This document shows positions 11,201-24,010 of a stretch of DNA of 64,000 nucleotides, in pieces. The position numbers and the translations under genes are program-made. The notes under the pieces were generated by a model. That model was not told where the DNA came from. It saw nothing but the letters and a program-made list of their open reading frames with translations, and did not search any database. The stretch spans positions 3,100,001-3,164,000 of the forward strand of contig JAJFPB010000002.1 in assembly GCA_020881915.1 (NCBI GenBank), written 5' to 3'. Each line of letters starts with the position of its first letter. Positions within the stretch are counted from its first letter, which is position 1. Source of the stretch: Paramyrothecium sp. XJ0827 (Eukaryota > Ascomycota > Sordariomycetes > Hypocreales > Stachybotryaceae).

Positions 11201-13978
11201 TCTTTAAAGGCCGACCCCTGCCACATGTCTAGAGCCACCGGAATGGCACGGCATCTATTCCAGATGACCTGGAACTAGTTGAACCCTAGCATGACGCTGC
11301 GTACTGGTCACCACCCCCGCTCCATTGCCTGGACGGATGCGCTGGCCAAAGTTTCAAATGCGACAGCACCCTGGTGAGTTGACTACAAAGGGAATGGGAG
11401 GTGCCGCCTACGCCCATCAGCCCGGATGGTGTCCAATGTAGCGGTCACGGAAAGCTTTGACGCATCTCTCGCCCTCGGCGAATGCTCTTTGTTCGATTGG
11501 AGGTGTTCTTAAACGAGGAGAATGCTGCAAGCTCTGTGCAAGTCAATGTCACCATGTAGCCAGGCATGGATGCGGGACTATGCTCCCTAACGGGGTCATG
11601 GGCTTTCCGCAGCCAAATTACGGTGTGTGAGTGACGAGAACAGACCATAGCTGTGCAGTGTGTGTGGGGGGGAGATAGCGCCATGTTGAGCTCAAAGGCC
11701 CTCACCCTCATAATCGAAGGAGCTAAATCAGTCTCGCGCCTGGTTGCAGGCGGATTGCGCATTGGATTGCCCTTGAATGATTATTAGTGGTGGTTCGAAG
11801 GAATTATCTCACACCGTGGTGATTCGAACAGAGAAGAGCCGTCGGCGCAAAACAGACGTCTCACTCGAAGCCAAGGCAGTCGGTCCTAAGCTTTTAAACA
11901 ACCATACGTATTCGTCAGTGGCAGACCTTTGAATAATCATTGCCTTGAGTCACAAGCCAGTGCGTGCTGGTGCCAAGCCACATACGGGGACCTGGAGGGC
12001 TTGAAGGCGACGCATCTGGCAGTGGGACGGCACTGTGTCGCACATCATGTCTGGGAACCATGAGGGGAACCTGAGGTAAACCACAACAGGGTAGAGTCGT
12101 CTCATTGGAATGAGACAGCGCGATGCTACGATCGCAATCACCTAATACGCTGTTGTGGAATTGGGAATGGCAGCACGGAGTGGCGGCTGTTAAGGGAGGG
12201 GGGAAAGGGTTCCAAAAGAACCGTCCAGATGGCCGTATTGGAGTCCGAGATGTCATATGCACCTCATTGCCATGCACGTTGTGCTAGCTAAATTCTTCTG
12301 ACCAAGTCAAAAATGTTCGCACGGAAGCCGCTAACCTTGAGATAACCAACAGGGAAATCGCCTGGGGTTTGCTGCGTTCATTGGATCCTCGATCAAGAGA
12401 GGAGAAGGGCTGGCTAAAAACCGGCCTAGCGCAGCTTGCGTGGCGGTTTGTGTGAGGGGGCTGATGTTGTCCATTTCCTCGTGCCGTGCATTGGATTTTG
12501 GATGAGACGGTGAGCAGATGAAAGCACCAATTGGCGAACGAGCGCACCGCGGAATTCAAGGGTGGCGGCCCTCCCTAAAGCCCTTGCCGAGCGACGTCGC
12601 GAAAAGAATGCTGGATAATTTGTGCGCGTTGCGTGCTCAAGCGAACGACTGGATGGGACTGTTTCCTGAAAGAATTTCTCGAATGTATCTGGAGTTTGGG
12701 CCCAGGGTCGGCCGCCCAAGCGCGTCCGCCATGGCGACGCAACAACAGCGTTGCAATCGCATCGCGACGGAGCAGGATTGATTGGCGAGCGCTGCTGCAG
12801 TCCCTGGACCTCTATCGACATTTGCCCCTACGATACCTCGACGCTGGAAGTGCGTCAACAAAAGGAGGATGAACAAATAGCAAAGCTTTAATTGATCACG
12901 TGATACCGCGATATACCCGTGTTAAAATCAACAACAGACACGCGTAAGTAAACAATATTCATAACAAAGACGCATCACCGGAAAATGGCAGTCCTCCAAG
13001 GCCCTGACTCGCTTTAAAATAGACGGATGTATTGTTCAATCCTCTGCGCACACCTGGATATGCTCGAGGAGCGCATAAAGAAGGCTGCGGCATTGCTGGT
13101 GAACTAAAGCATGACATCGTTGTTCCCGCGAGGTTGCTGTGAGACCGCGTCGAGCCGAATCAGGCGTAGCGCAGGTGCTGGAGGATGATCCCCAGAAAAC
13201 GAACATCGCCTTGACGACAAGCTGGAAAGCTCCCGCACCTACCACGGAAAGGTCCGTGCTGCGCATACCGTTTGTGCAAGGCAGCCGGGTACGTACCTGC
13301 ACCCACTGTACAGAGTCATATTTCTGCGCTAAGCCGCAAGCTGTCAGGCAATTTGACATAAATAAACAAACAAAATCTCAAGCCAATCTCCGGATAAAGT
13401 GGATGACAGGCCTGGTAATGAGGCCAAGGGGACTTGTATCTATGTTACCACGCAGCTGTCATCTGCGGCGCACCAGGGAGCTTCCGTCGTTGTTGTTTTT
13501 CGAGAATTCCAGGCTTTGCCAGATCATCTTCTCGCATTCGTCGGCGATTCGCTTCTCTGCAAACTAGAGCAGCCTTCAAGTTGCCCGGCACCGCCTTGCA
13601 GATAACAAACCGGCACGGAGCTTACCTTCTCCCGATTATACGAGATTGTCATCCGACCCCTTTCCTCAATATCCAATTCTTCGCCAGCTGCCCTGTGCCT
13701 GCATCGACCTCGCCGAGTCTTTTTGCTCGCAACGCGCCTGACTCACGAGTCGACGAGCTTGTCGCGAACTCTTTCTACTTTCTCCAGTGCCGCGACATCG
13801 CAGACATACAGACACCGTTATACGTGCCATATCAGCCATTCGACATTGCATTGCCCGTTTTATGATTTTCTGCCGGCGTCTTCAGCAAACACAGGCTTGT
13901 TAGCCTTTTGAACAATACCTCTGCCGTATCGCACCCTCCGCATTGTCCAACCTGCAGTACTCGAAGCCAGCTGTCAAT
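8272..13978. other. Gene-free 5.7-kb stretch
   Basis: No supportable coding gene on either strand between the zinc-cluster regulator and the cyclin. All open frames are short, lack domain signatures and show no codon bias like the flanking genes. Base composition is mixed, not AT-rich, so it does not look like RIP-mutated repeat DNA. Pyrimidine-rich DNA at about 13.5-13.98 kb is consistent with the cyclin leader. The rest probably holds regulatory DNA of the divergent pair and possibly non-coding transcripts. Confidence 0.55.
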
Positions 13979-16129
13979 ATGGATGCCCGAGTGAGTCCAG
14001 GTCCCATACAAGTTCCTCGAGAGCCGTTCGCAATGCAACCCACGTTTCTCCCCCAGACTAACAGCGTTTGTGATGTAGCCCTACCGACCACGAGGCGCCG
14101 AGAATGCCATCCCGTCCCTGCATCAACGCCATAAATCGACCGGTAATCTCTTGGGTATGGAAAGCAACATAGCACCGGGGTTCCGCGGCCCTGCCAGGCG
14201 TGCAGCGTTCGGAGACGTGACCAATCAGACCCGGAACGTTGGCAATGGTCGAGACGATGGCAAGATCACGAAAAGCTACATATCCACAACCCAACACGCC
14301 GTAGTCTCTGCTACCGTCAACAAGGAGAATATGCCACATGGCAAGGATGCACTTGCTCGTCCTGCGCAACGGCTTCCCGGTCTATCGGCCAAACCGAAAG
14401 CGGATACGGCAAACAAGCTACTCCGCGAAGCCCATCCAGGCCCCGCTGAACGCGGTCGTGACGTTGAGTTTGCCGGAGTAGCATTGCGAAATGTTGCTTC
14501 CAACAGCAAGCTCATTCCTCTGAAGCAAGAAAGGGTGATGGAGGCGGCCCCCCTGCAGCCACGCCATCATAAGAGCCAACCGCAGCTTAAGCAGCAGCGG
14601 GCCCTGGTTGATTTTCAAGAGAGCTTTCTGGACACATCTACAGGCGCCCCACCATTGCCTGCAGTCATTGAGACAGAGCCGGCACTCGACCTTTCACGTC
14701 AGGTACTTGAATCTGTGGATCACATCGGGCTTTCAGACGTTCCTCTTGTTGGTTTGGCTCCGCTTGCAGAGGTCTGCGCGAATGTGAATCACGATGAAGT
14801 GGCTGTTTTGGCCCGCGTAAATCCGCTCTTGCTTCGTCACGAGGATGCAACCCACGCCTCTGCAAATGCCAAGGACAACACCGCCCCGACTCTATCAGAG
14901 CCTGAGGAATATTGGGATGAAGAAGAGGACGAAGAGGACTATGACGACCAAGACCAGGCGTACACGACAGCTCATTCTTTCCGCTCACGCGACATCACCA
15001 CAGGCGGTGTCACCACTCTCCTCGCCCCGAAATTCACAAACCGGGTGCACCGTGAGTTGGAAGAGGCACGCGTTGATACCGAGACCCATCGAACACAGGA
15101 GGATATCATGGACGAAATCTGGGACGTCAGCATGGTTGCCGAGTACGGCGATGATATCAATGATTACATGCGGGAGTTGGAGGTAAGAGCCAAAGGACGT
15201 CGTCTGTACATAGCCGCTAACGTGAATTTTCTTTGCAGGTCAGGATGCTCCCCAACCCTCATTACATGGACAGTCAAACAGAAATCCAATGGTCCATGCG
15301 CTCTGTCCTCATGGACTGGCTCGTACAAGTGCATGGCCGATTCGGCCTTCTGCCTGAGACGCTTTTCTTGACTGTGAATTACATTGATCGATTCCTCACG
15401 AGCAAGATTGTCTCGATAGGCAAACTTCAACTTGCGGGAGCAACGGCCCTTCTGATCGCGGCCAAATACGAAGAGATCAACTGCCCGTCACTCCAAGATA
15501 TTGTCTACATGGTGGACGGAAGCTACACAGCCGAGGAGATCCTGAAGGCTGAGCGGTACATGCTTAGTATGCTCAACTTTGAGCTGGGCTGGCCCGGCCC
15601 CATGAGCTTCTTGAGGCGCGTCAGCAAAGCCGACGACTACGATTTGGAGACGCGCACGCTGGCCAAATACTTCCTCGAGTTGACTATCATGGACGAGAGA
15701 TTCGTGGCATCTCCCCCCAGTTACCTGGCGGCTGGTGCACACTGCTTGTCGCGAATGATTTTGCAAAAAGGCTCCTGGGTAAGTCGAGACAGTACAATAC
15801 CTTTCTTTGCATAAAAACTAACGCAACGTTAGACCAAAGCACACACTCACTGGTCGGGTTACACCTGGACGCAGCTCAAGCCTCTGGTGACGATGCTGCT
15901 GGAATGCTGCGAGGAGCCTCGTCTGCACCACGCAGCAATTTTCGACAAGTATAGCGAAAAGCGTTTCAAGGAAGCTTCGACAATTGTGCAGGAATGCCTG
16001 GAGGCGGGCTTCACCCTCCCACACAACCCAGCACCGCTTCGAAGACTCTCAACACAGGCCCTCGGACCTGACTACACGACCGACTCACTCGAGCGCCCAC
16101 ACATCCCCCTCGTTCCGATCGAGGGATAA
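13979..16129 (+). CDS. nimE: G2/M B-type cyclin
   Basis: Regulatory partner of the Cdk1 kinase that drives mitotic entry; nuclear. Four exons, 13979-13990, 14079-15182, 15239-15778 and 15833-16129, give 650 aa. The first coding exon has only four codons (MDAR); splicing over the 88-nt intron gives MDARPYRPRGAENA. A destruction box RAAFGDVTN (about 45-53) and a KEN box (about 86-88) mark it for APC/C-dependent degradation. An acidic stretch EDEEDYDDQDQ precedes the cyclin box, which opens with MRSVLMDWLVQVHGRFG (about 392) and continues with LLIAAKYEEI; the C-terminal cyclin fold follows. Introns are 88, 56 and 54 nt. It corresponds to yeast Clb2, fission yeast cdc13 and Aspergillus nimE. Confidence 0.93.
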
Positions 16130-18207
16130 TTAGATCATTAGTCGCATCAGTATGACAAGCAGAAGTGGACAGCCAGTCTTGCTCAACTGCCCTCACATTG
16201 CATCGCGACATTGGAGTGTCTGCGCTCTGTCAGTTATGCGCTCCTACGGTGTTTTTTCTCGCAATTTTGTCAAAGATGCGACGACATGCGTCGCTCTGTC
16301 TGGGCTTTCCAAGTGCCTGCTTTCTCTCTTGCCAACCCAATACCTTAATATCGGCTCCGGCCGAAACTGTCAAACGACAATCTTTGGAAGGAGTCGCGCA
16401 CACGATTCTAGACGATTTTATGAGTTTCACGATGCTTTCAAATCAGATGGCCATGGCTTCATCTTTTGCTCCAACTCGGCGTTCAAGGGCGGATTTGGGC
16501 TACCCTAATAGACTGGCGGATCTGGAATGGATTTGAGGCGACCGCGCCGCCTGAACAGGAAACAACGCAAAGGCTTTGCACATGTGGAAAAGGGAGACAT
16601 CTCCCACTAATCAAATACCTGTTAGCCTTTATTCTGCTACTCTCATCTCACGGCCCTTATCCAAGGGACCATTCGAGCCCCAGACACACGGGCTTATGTA
16701 TCATCTTTTCTTTATGTCTTCTATAGAAAGTCCTTGCTGTGGTTACGACTACAGCTGCTCCAATGTTTATAGTTATAAACAATGAAATACTGGCTATCGG
16801 GCTCCTTGATCGGTCATGGATGGTGCTACAACTGCAAAAGTCCAATGCCCAACCGGGCGGTAGGGTCTGGGTGTAGTGTGATCAAACCTGAGTTAGTTCG
16901 GTGGTGTTTTAAATGAATCTCAGCTGGTTCGCCCTTTTCAATCGTCTCATCCCTTTCTTTTGTCTTTCGCTCGCTCACAATGAGATAAATCGAGTATCAG
17001 ATGAGATCGGAGCACAACATTCATGATGGCATCAGGTTGTATCGCCGGAATGGCAGTGCAACCCAAGAGAGTTGCATTGCATTGCATCACATCACAGGCG
17101 GGATGACATAATCCGCCGACGCCGAACCATCGCCGTCATCAGCGGGCGATTACCGAAGACGCGGGTTTATGCCCGGCAAGGCATGTGGAGAAAGGCGACA
17201 AGGGCCAAGGTGGCCCCGGAGACTACGCTCCCATGACGCTGATTGGCGCGTCAGAAGACTTTTGGTCCCTGGAACTCAATGCGTCCTGGGACCGGGTTTT
17301 CCACACCTGAGGAAGGGATGATTGCACCACGCTTAGTGCTGGATGATGGGCCCATGAATTGTACTCTCACATGATGGGAAGGGGAGGAAAAAAACAGTCA
17401 TGGTAATATTCCTTCGGGTAAAATCGCGATCTCTACGGCCCTGTGCGACCAAGCGTGTTCCGTCCCCTCCGCATGTACGCTTCTAATTACTAGTAGTTGC
17501 CCATGACTCCAGACTCCCCCACTGTATTTGTCCGCCTTGCCGCTGTCTATCCGTCGTAAATTGCCCTCACAGTGTTGCGTTCCCACAATCCCCGTGTTTT
17601 TTCCCCCCAGCCGTGCGTGGCTGGAAGCTTGCTGCCGTCACCCCTGACTAAGGGTGCATCACATGTACCTGTACCCGGTCCAGTACCGGCAGGGCACCGG
17701 CACAACCCCATGAGCCAGAGGCGGTCAAACAAATACCCGGGCATTCCTCACATGTAACCTGCATGTACATGCTGTAGTACCCTTCGGTCCCCAGCCATTT
17801 GCATGCGATTCGTCCCAGGCCAAAATTCTCTTGCAGCCAACCCTCAACTTTTTTTTTTTTTTTTTCATTGCCCCAGGTCACGTCGCGGTACGGGTTTTCT
17901 GCTACCTTTGAAGCGTGCCGTAATCAAGTTCGTTTTGTCTGCTTCGAAACAGTGCGCTGCCGCCGCCGCGTCTGATCCTCGTTCGTTGATGTTGTAGACG
18001 CTACTGCACAAACGGCTTGGTCTGTTCTTTGTCTGTCTGGTCCATCTGGCTCCATCGCGACATCGGCTGTCCACCTACGTACCAACCCACCCCTGCTCCC
18101 AGCTAACCCGGCCGTCAATTTGGGCGTAATTTCGGTACCCGTTCAGTTTTGCAACTTACCGACAGCCTCGGCCGAATCGCCTTTGCTCTGCTCTCACATC
18201 CTTCAAC
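16130..18207. other. Intergenic region between cyclin and carrier genes
   Basis: About 2 kb with no recognisable gene. It contains the cyclin 3' UTR and the carrier promoter. A run of 17 T lies at 17849-17865 and a GTAC-rich patch at about 17.66-17.79 kb. Confidence 0.55.
17849..17865 (+). repeat. Poly-T tract
   Basis: Seventeen consecutive T, about 340 bp upstream of the carrier start codon. dA:dT tracts of this kind often exclude nucleosomes in fungal promoters; here that is inference. Confidence 0.6.
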
Positions 18208-20437
18208 ATGTCGAAAGCCATGGTGGTCAAGGAGGCCGTGAAGGAAAGCCTCATCGGCTCCGATGAGCCTGTGCAGCTCTCTGCGCAAAGCAAGGCTCGC
18301 TTCTTGAGTCACGCCAAGACTGACTCCGAGTCGAACGAGCCATATATGGGCGTCGACGAGTTCGTCAACGCCATTGCGCCCAAGGATGAGGACTACGTAA
18401 GTCTGACCCAGCTGTCCAAGCGACATTCCATGTCGCACAATGATGGGCGGCGCTAATTGCTCAATGGCCCTGCAGCATAAGATCAAGAGAGACCAATACT
18501 CTATACTGTTCCACGTCGCCGACCGACGAGGCACCGGGCGCATCTCGCTGACGGACTGGAGCGTCTTCGAGAATGTGCTCCTCAAGCCTGATGCAGAATA
18601 CGAGATCGCCTTCCGCTTGTTCGACGTTGACCGCACCGGCACGGTCAAGTATGACGACTTCAGGAAGCTGTACGAGCTGAACAAGGGCCAGGACAGCATC
18701 CCTTTCGACTGGGACTGCGAGTGGGCGCAGCTGTACATTGGCAGCCGGAAGAAGCGCCACGACCTCAGCTACCAACAGTTCTCCCAGATGCTGCGCGGCC
18801 TGCAAGGCGAACGCATCCGACAAGCCTTCCAGATCTTCGACAAGGACCGTGACGGTTACATCGACCCCGAGGACTTTGCGCGCATCATTGTCGAGACGGC
18901 CAAGCACAAGCTGTCAGATCACCTTCTCGACAACCTCCACACTCTCTGCAACGTGTCGAATGGAAGCAAGATCTCCTACGCCATCGTCCGGGCCTTCCAG
19001 AACATGATTAAGGAGATGGACCTGGTGGAGTTGATTGTGCGACACGCCGTGGCCAAGAGCAGCGACGGTAAGATTACCAGGACGGAGTTCTTGAACGAGG
19101 CTGCCAGGATCACGCGCTTCTCGCTCTTCACCCCTATGGAGGCAGACATTCTCTTCCACTTCGCCAGCCTGGATGAACCTTCCGGCCGCCTCGGCTTGTC
19201 CAACTTCGCCAAGGTCCTCGATCCTTCGTGGCGCAACCCCATGTACGACGCGACTGCCCCCGCAGCCAGCATCTCCAAGACCAAGTCTGCTGGTGGAGCT
19301 TTCCTGGACCGGTTCCTAGAGTCGTCCTACAACTTTGGTCTGGGTAGTTTGGCTGGTGCCTTTGGCGCGTTCATGGTCTACCCCATCGACCTGGTCAAGA
19401 CCCGTCTCCAGAACCAGCGTGGAGCTGTGCCGGGACAGAGGCTGTACAAGAACTCCATCGACTGCTTCCAGAAGGTCTTCCGCAACGAAGGCCTCCGAGG
19501 CCTGTATTCGGGTGTCCTCCCCCAGCTCGTGGGAGTTGCGCCTGAAAAGGCTATCAAGCTGACGGTGAACGATCTGGTTCGAGGCTACTTCACGGACAAG
19601 CAGGGCAAGATCTGGTGGGGACATGAGGTTATCTCGGGTGGAACGGCTGGTGCTTGTCAAGTTGTAAGTGAAGGATCGCCTCGTCTCTTGCTAGATACCA
19701 TGCTAATTTCTGTCTAGGTTTTCACCAATCCTCTCGAGATTGTTAAGATTCGTTTGCAGGTTCAGGGCGAGGTCGCCAAGACCGTCGAGGGCGCACCGAG
19801 GCGCTCTGCCATGTGGATTGTCCGCAACCTTGGTCTGGTCGGTCTGTATAAGGGCGCTTCCGCTTGCCTCCTCCGAGACGTGCCATTCTCAGCTATATAC
19901 TTCCCCACCTACAGCCATCTGAAGAGGGACTTCTTCGGCGAGTCCGCCACCCACAAGCTGGGCATCCTGCAGCTCCTGACGGCCGGTGCTATTGCCGGTA
20001 TGCCGGCTGCGTACCTCACCACCCCATGCGACGTCATCAAGACACGTCTCCAAGTCGAGGCGCGCAAGGGTGAGGCGACGTACACTGGCCTGCGCCATGC
20101 GGCGAAGACGATCTGGAAGGAAGAGGGCTTCACCGCTTTCTTCAAGGGCGGCCCTGCGCGTATCTTCCGATCATCGCCGCAGTTCGGTTTCACCCTGGCC
20201 GCGTATGAAGTCCTGCAGACCATGATTCCCTACCCAGGCAAGGCGGAATCGGCCAAGGTGCACACCGGTGTTGGCGATGCCATCTCGACCGTGGCTGGAT
20301 CGTTGGAGACGTCGCCATTTGCGCGCAGCAGGAACGCGCTGAAGATCATCCTGGACCTGGACGAGAACTTTGGCAGGATCAAGCTGCCGAACGAGCAGGG
20401 CTGGAAGTCGCTGACGGCGGCGGCTCGGTCGCAATGA
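18208..20437 (+). CDS. AGC1: Mitochondrial aspartate/glutamate carrier with EF-hands
   Basis: Inner-membrane exchanger of aspartate and glutamate, part of the malate-aspartate shuttle. Exons 18208-18396, 18476-19663 and 19718-20437 give 698 aa, the usual size. The N-terminal half carries EF-hand-type loops at about 79-90 ([12 protein letters not shown]), 113-124 ([12 protein letters not shown]) and 185-196 ([12 protein letters not shown]); the last is closest to a canonical calcium site. The C-terminal half is a mitochondrial carrier domain with the three repeat signatures [20 protein letters not shown] and [10 protein letters not shown]. Introns are 79 and 54 nt. The C-terminal tail after the carrier domain is about 60 residues. 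The full EF-hand regulatory half distinguishes it from shorter carriers such as yeast Ctp1-like proteins. Confidence 0.94.
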
Positions 20438-21053
20438 TTTCTTCTCTAGTCCTTGACGAACCGACGAAAAAGCGTCACGGTCTCTAGGCCATCGCTGACG
20501 TGGAGGTTGCCATGCCGGGAACCAAACGCGCAGCGCGCCCCCAACGTTTAATCAGAGGTCGGAACCATCTTCTGGGCTGTTTTTGCATTCGAAATGGCGT
20601 TTGGGCTTACAAGGCATTGCGGCGCTTCCTTTGAAATGACCTCGTTGGTTTTTTTTGGCGTCTCTTGCTCCACCCAAGCTGCCATCCATTTCGAGATAGA
20701 CGGAGAGCGCTTGTTTGTATGGGAGACGCACCATCCCACGCTGTGCGGTCCTTGCAGTCTCACCTAGACCTGCAAATTCTGTTGGCGAGCAAAGTGTCAT
20801 AGATTTGCCGATCAGTCGACGAGTGCCTGTAGAACATTTTGGGTTCAGGACCTGGCCGGACATACATTTGACGGATGCCAGGTTGTACCTTGGACCTTTT
20901 TCATCTCTCTTTGTTTCTCTATTAGATAGACTGATTAGTGTCTGACGCAGGAGATTAAAAAAATAGATGACGAGCAATTTCTTTTCTGAGAAACTACATG
21001 ACTTGATTGCAGACCGCACGGGAGGCCCATTACCATGTCTACTGATGCTCGTG
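20438..21053. other. Intergenic region, convergent
   Basis: About 0.6 kb between the carrier stop and the stop of the F-box-like gene. I see no gene; it should contain the two facing 3' UTRs. Confidence 0.6.
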
Positions 21054-21773
21054 TTAGCGAAACGACGAGTCGCCGTACGCCCACGCTGGGCCCGAAGGCA
21101 CGAATTCGGCCACGGCAGCGCCGGGCTCGGTCGTCATGGCAGCCTGCAGCCAGGCGACGTAGTCCTCGAAGCCGGTGGTGCTGCCGCGGATGGTGGCGCG
21201 GGCGACGCCGCGGACGGCGTCGAAGCGGGTGAGGTTGGCGCAGCCGACGCCCATGAAGACGGCCTGGACGAGGTCGACGGTGAGCTCGTCGAGGCCGGAG
21301 AAGGCGCGGGCGACGGCGTCGCGGTCGTAGGGGACGTCGCAGTCAAGGCGGACGCGGACGTGGAAGCGGCGGATGCGGGGGAGGACGCCGGGCTCGCGGA
21401 CGGGGCCGTACCAGGCGCGCAGGCGGGGGAAGGAGGCCAGCAGGGTCGGGTGGGCGACGAAGGTGTTGCGCGCGTAGAGCAGCGGCGTGGCCTCGGCGTT
21501 GACCTGGCGGTTGGCGAGGAGGAGGCCCGGGTGGACGTGGGCGGTCGGGCGGTGCTGGTGCGGGCAGTAGGGCGGCAGGCTCAGGAGGTAGGCGTAGATC
21601 TCGAGGCGGATCTCGAGCGGGAGGGCGAGGAACGAGCTCGGGGCGCGCGACGGCGGGTTGGGGGTCTTTGGTGCTGGGTAGAGGGTGAGATGCATGGCGA
21701 AGCTGGGTCGGCGCTCCTGTACCGGAGCTTCTGTGTGCATGTCCATGCTGGACAATGGTAACTGGAGGGCCAT
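21054..21773 (-). CDS. Small 2EXR/F-box-like protein
   Basis: Single-exon frame of 239 aa, GC-rich in third positions. After a variable N-terminus, the segment SSFLALPLEIRLEIYAYLL (about 46-64) matches the opening of the fungal 2EXR/F-box-like motif (LP.EIR..IY..LL). LLLANRQVNAEATPLLYARN follows, the second conserved part (L...R.. ..EA..LLY..N). Such proteins are very numerous in Pezizomycotina, and most have no assigned function; some may be substrate adaptors of SCF ubiquitin ligases. The long antisense frame over the same DNA is a GC-composition shadow. An in-frame Met at 21743 (MDMHTEAP) is an alternative start. Confidence 0.72.
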   Translation of the reverse strand: MALQLPLSSMDMHTEAPVQERRPSFAMHLTLYPAPKTPNPPSRAPSSFLALPLEIRLEIYAYLLSLPPYCPHQHRPTAHVHPGLLLANRQVNAEATPLLYARNTFVAHPTLLASFPRLRAWYGPVREPGVLPRIRRFHVRVRLDCDVPYDRDAVARAFSGLDELTVDLVQAVFMGVGCANLTRFDAVRGVARATIRGSTTGFEDYVAWLQAAMTTEPGAAVAEFVPSGPAWAYGDSSFR

Positions 21774-23033
21774 GAGCTGTAAACCTGGGGTTTACAGTGC
21801 GGTAGCTCAGGCGTGGAGTGACGAGGCTCTCCCGGCGGCGTCCTAGTTGTATGAAGTGATATCAGATCGAGCCGGTGGTCCCTTGGACGAGACTCGCTTG
21901 TTGCTGAAATGGTCTAGTATGGTATATCGGCCAGGTCACGATACGAGCAGACGCCGAGCAGGTTGAACACTGCAGCCCTCGTCAGCCCGACGACGACAAG
22001 CTCGGATGAATCAATCAAGTACACCATTCAGGCCCCCTCCTCTCGATACACATATCTCGTCGAGTCAGCTCCGAGAGACATCCGGACCGGGCTTCCTCGA
22101 ACCCCGACCGGTCGGAAGGAACCTGCGCGAACCGCGAGGTACACACACACACGCCCCAGGCAAGCAGTCTCTGAGGCTAGCTAAATGGCTGCGGAATGAA
22201 AGATAAAAAAAGAAGAAGACAAACATAGACTCTGGATTGTCGTCGTTAGCTGGGCGTGAAAAGGGACGGGCACTGAGACGTACTTGCTGGAAGGGGAGGG
22301 GAGGGGGGAGGTTTCGATGAGAACGACCAAACCCAACGAATCGGTGGCCCCAAGAGATGCTCGTGTGTGAGCGAATAGAAATAGGAGCTATCAAATGCTT
22401 GTACTTGACGCGGATCTCAACACGGAGCAATGTGCGAATTTGGAGGACTCGTCGTCCAGTCTTTCCTCTGTAAGGCAGGGCTATGAGATCTTCTCGATGA
22501 TGCTGGGGGGGGGGTTTCTTGAACCAAAGGCATGGGGACGGAAAGAAACGACTCTTCTGCCTCCACCTTCGTTAATGCACTCGAGTACGCAGGACCCTCG
22601 CCTTGCACATATCTAAACACCTTCTGGGCGCCGAGACACCATGGTAGGTTAAAGTGGACCAGCCATCGAGGGCCCTGGGATAAAGGCAGTCCGTTTCCCC
22701 CATCAAAGCCCCCATCGGTGAACCCGAATCCCGGGGTAAGTTACCGTATCACTCCCCCCATCCGAACGGGTGGGTCCCTGCACCCTTTTTCGAGCAGGCC
22801 GGCCCCGGGTCCCCCACCATCCCACATGGCGCCAGATCAGCACGACATGTCGGCGCCAACGCTCATCATCACCACCACCATCACCACCTGCAAATCAGTC
22901 ACCAGCGCCGCCTCGTTGTCGTCGCATCCCCCGAACCGGAGCTGAGCCGCAGCGCGCTCTCTCTCCCCCTTCCCTCTCTTCTCCCTTCCGATCATTGCTC
23001 GTACGCGCTCGAGCACGCGCGCACCCGTCAACC
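21774..23033. other. Intergenic region upstream of the cystinosin gene
   Basis: About 1.3 kb shared by the divergent F-box-like and cystinosin genes. No gene is recognised. It has a G-run near 22505, a CAT/CAC trinucleotide patch at about 22863-22888, and a C/T-rich segment immediately before the cystinosin ATG, typical of fungal core promoters. Confidence 0.5.
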
Positions 23034-24010
23034 ATGGCCAGCTTCCTCGGCGTCCTGTCGTTCCTCTTCGGCTGGGTCTACACCTTCTGCTGGAGCGCCT
23101 CCTTCTACCCCCAGCCGCTGCTCAACTGGCGCCGCAAGTCCACCACGGGCACCACCGTCGACTTTCCCCTCATAAACACCATCGGTGAGTCTACGTGCAC
23201 AGGCCCCGCAGGTTCCCCCGTCTGTCCCTTCTTGCGCGCGCGGACGCAAGAAAACCAAAAAGCTCCTCGATTTCCTAACATTGTTCTCCTCCCGCAGGCT
23301 TCGCGGCGTACCTCGCCTCCAACACCGCCCTCTACTACTCCCCCGTCGTGCGCGACCAGTACGCCGCCCGGAACCGCGGCCTCGCCCCGACCGTCCAGTT
23401 CAACGACGTCGTCTTCGCCTTCCACGCCCTCGTCCTCTCCGTCATCACCGGCTCCCAGTACGTGCCCTCGCTGTGGCCCTCCTTTGCCCACAGCCCCGCC
23501 AGCACCCGCCCCAGCCGCTTCATCCTCGGCATCGCCACGGGCTCCGTCGTCGGCGTCCTCGTCACCCTCGGCCTCGTCGCCGCCGCCGCGCCCTCCGTCT
23601 CCGCCTCCGACCCCTCCCTCCTCGCCAGTGACCCCGTCACCGACTGGTGCGCCCTCGACGTCGTCTACGCCCTCGGCTACGTCAAGCTGCTCATCACCCT
23701 CGTCAAGTTCACCCCCCAGATCCTCGCCAACTGGCGCAACCGCAGCACCACCGGCTGGAGCATCTGGCAGATCCTGCTCGACGTCGCCGGCGGCGTCTTG
23801 AGCATCGCCCAGCAGGGCATCGACAGCTACGTGCTCGGCGACTGGAGCGGCATCACCGGAAACCCCGTCAAGTTTGCTCTGGGCAATGTCAGCCTCTTCT
23901 ACGACTCCATCTTTGTCGTCCAGCATTACGTCCTTTACCGCGACCCGGCCAAAGCCCGCCACGGTGAGGGCCAAAGCCTGTTCCGGGACGAGGAGAGGAG
24001 GTTAGACTAG
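23034..24010 (+). CDS. ERS1: Cystinosin-like lysosomal/vacuolar cystine transporter
   Basis: PQ-loop membrane protein expected to export cystine with protons from the vacuole. Exons 23034-23184 and 23298-24010 (113-nt intron) give 287 aa, close to human CTNS minus its lumenal extension. The first PQ motif is [13 protein letters not shown] in helix 1-2. The second is [18 protein letters not shown], followed by [14 protein letters not shown]. Seven hydrophobic segments can be counted. The join restores the reading from INTIG into [14 protein letters not shown]. The ATG sits in a good context (CAACCATGG). Its stop is 245 bp from the stop of the convergent leucyl-tRNA synthetase gene. This is one of two PQ-loop genes in the window. 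Yeast ERS1 is the functional cystinosin homologue. Confidence 0.9.

Noticed and set aside
20967..21761. 264-codon plus-strand frame opposite the F-box-like gene
   Set aside because: Composition is repetitive Gly/Ala/Asp/Val, and the opposite strand has the recognisable motif.
23105..23974. Long minus-strand frame (289 codons) opposite cystinosin
   Set aside because: It is antisense to a well-supported gene, very acidic and low-complexity, and explained by GC-rich third positions of the true gene.
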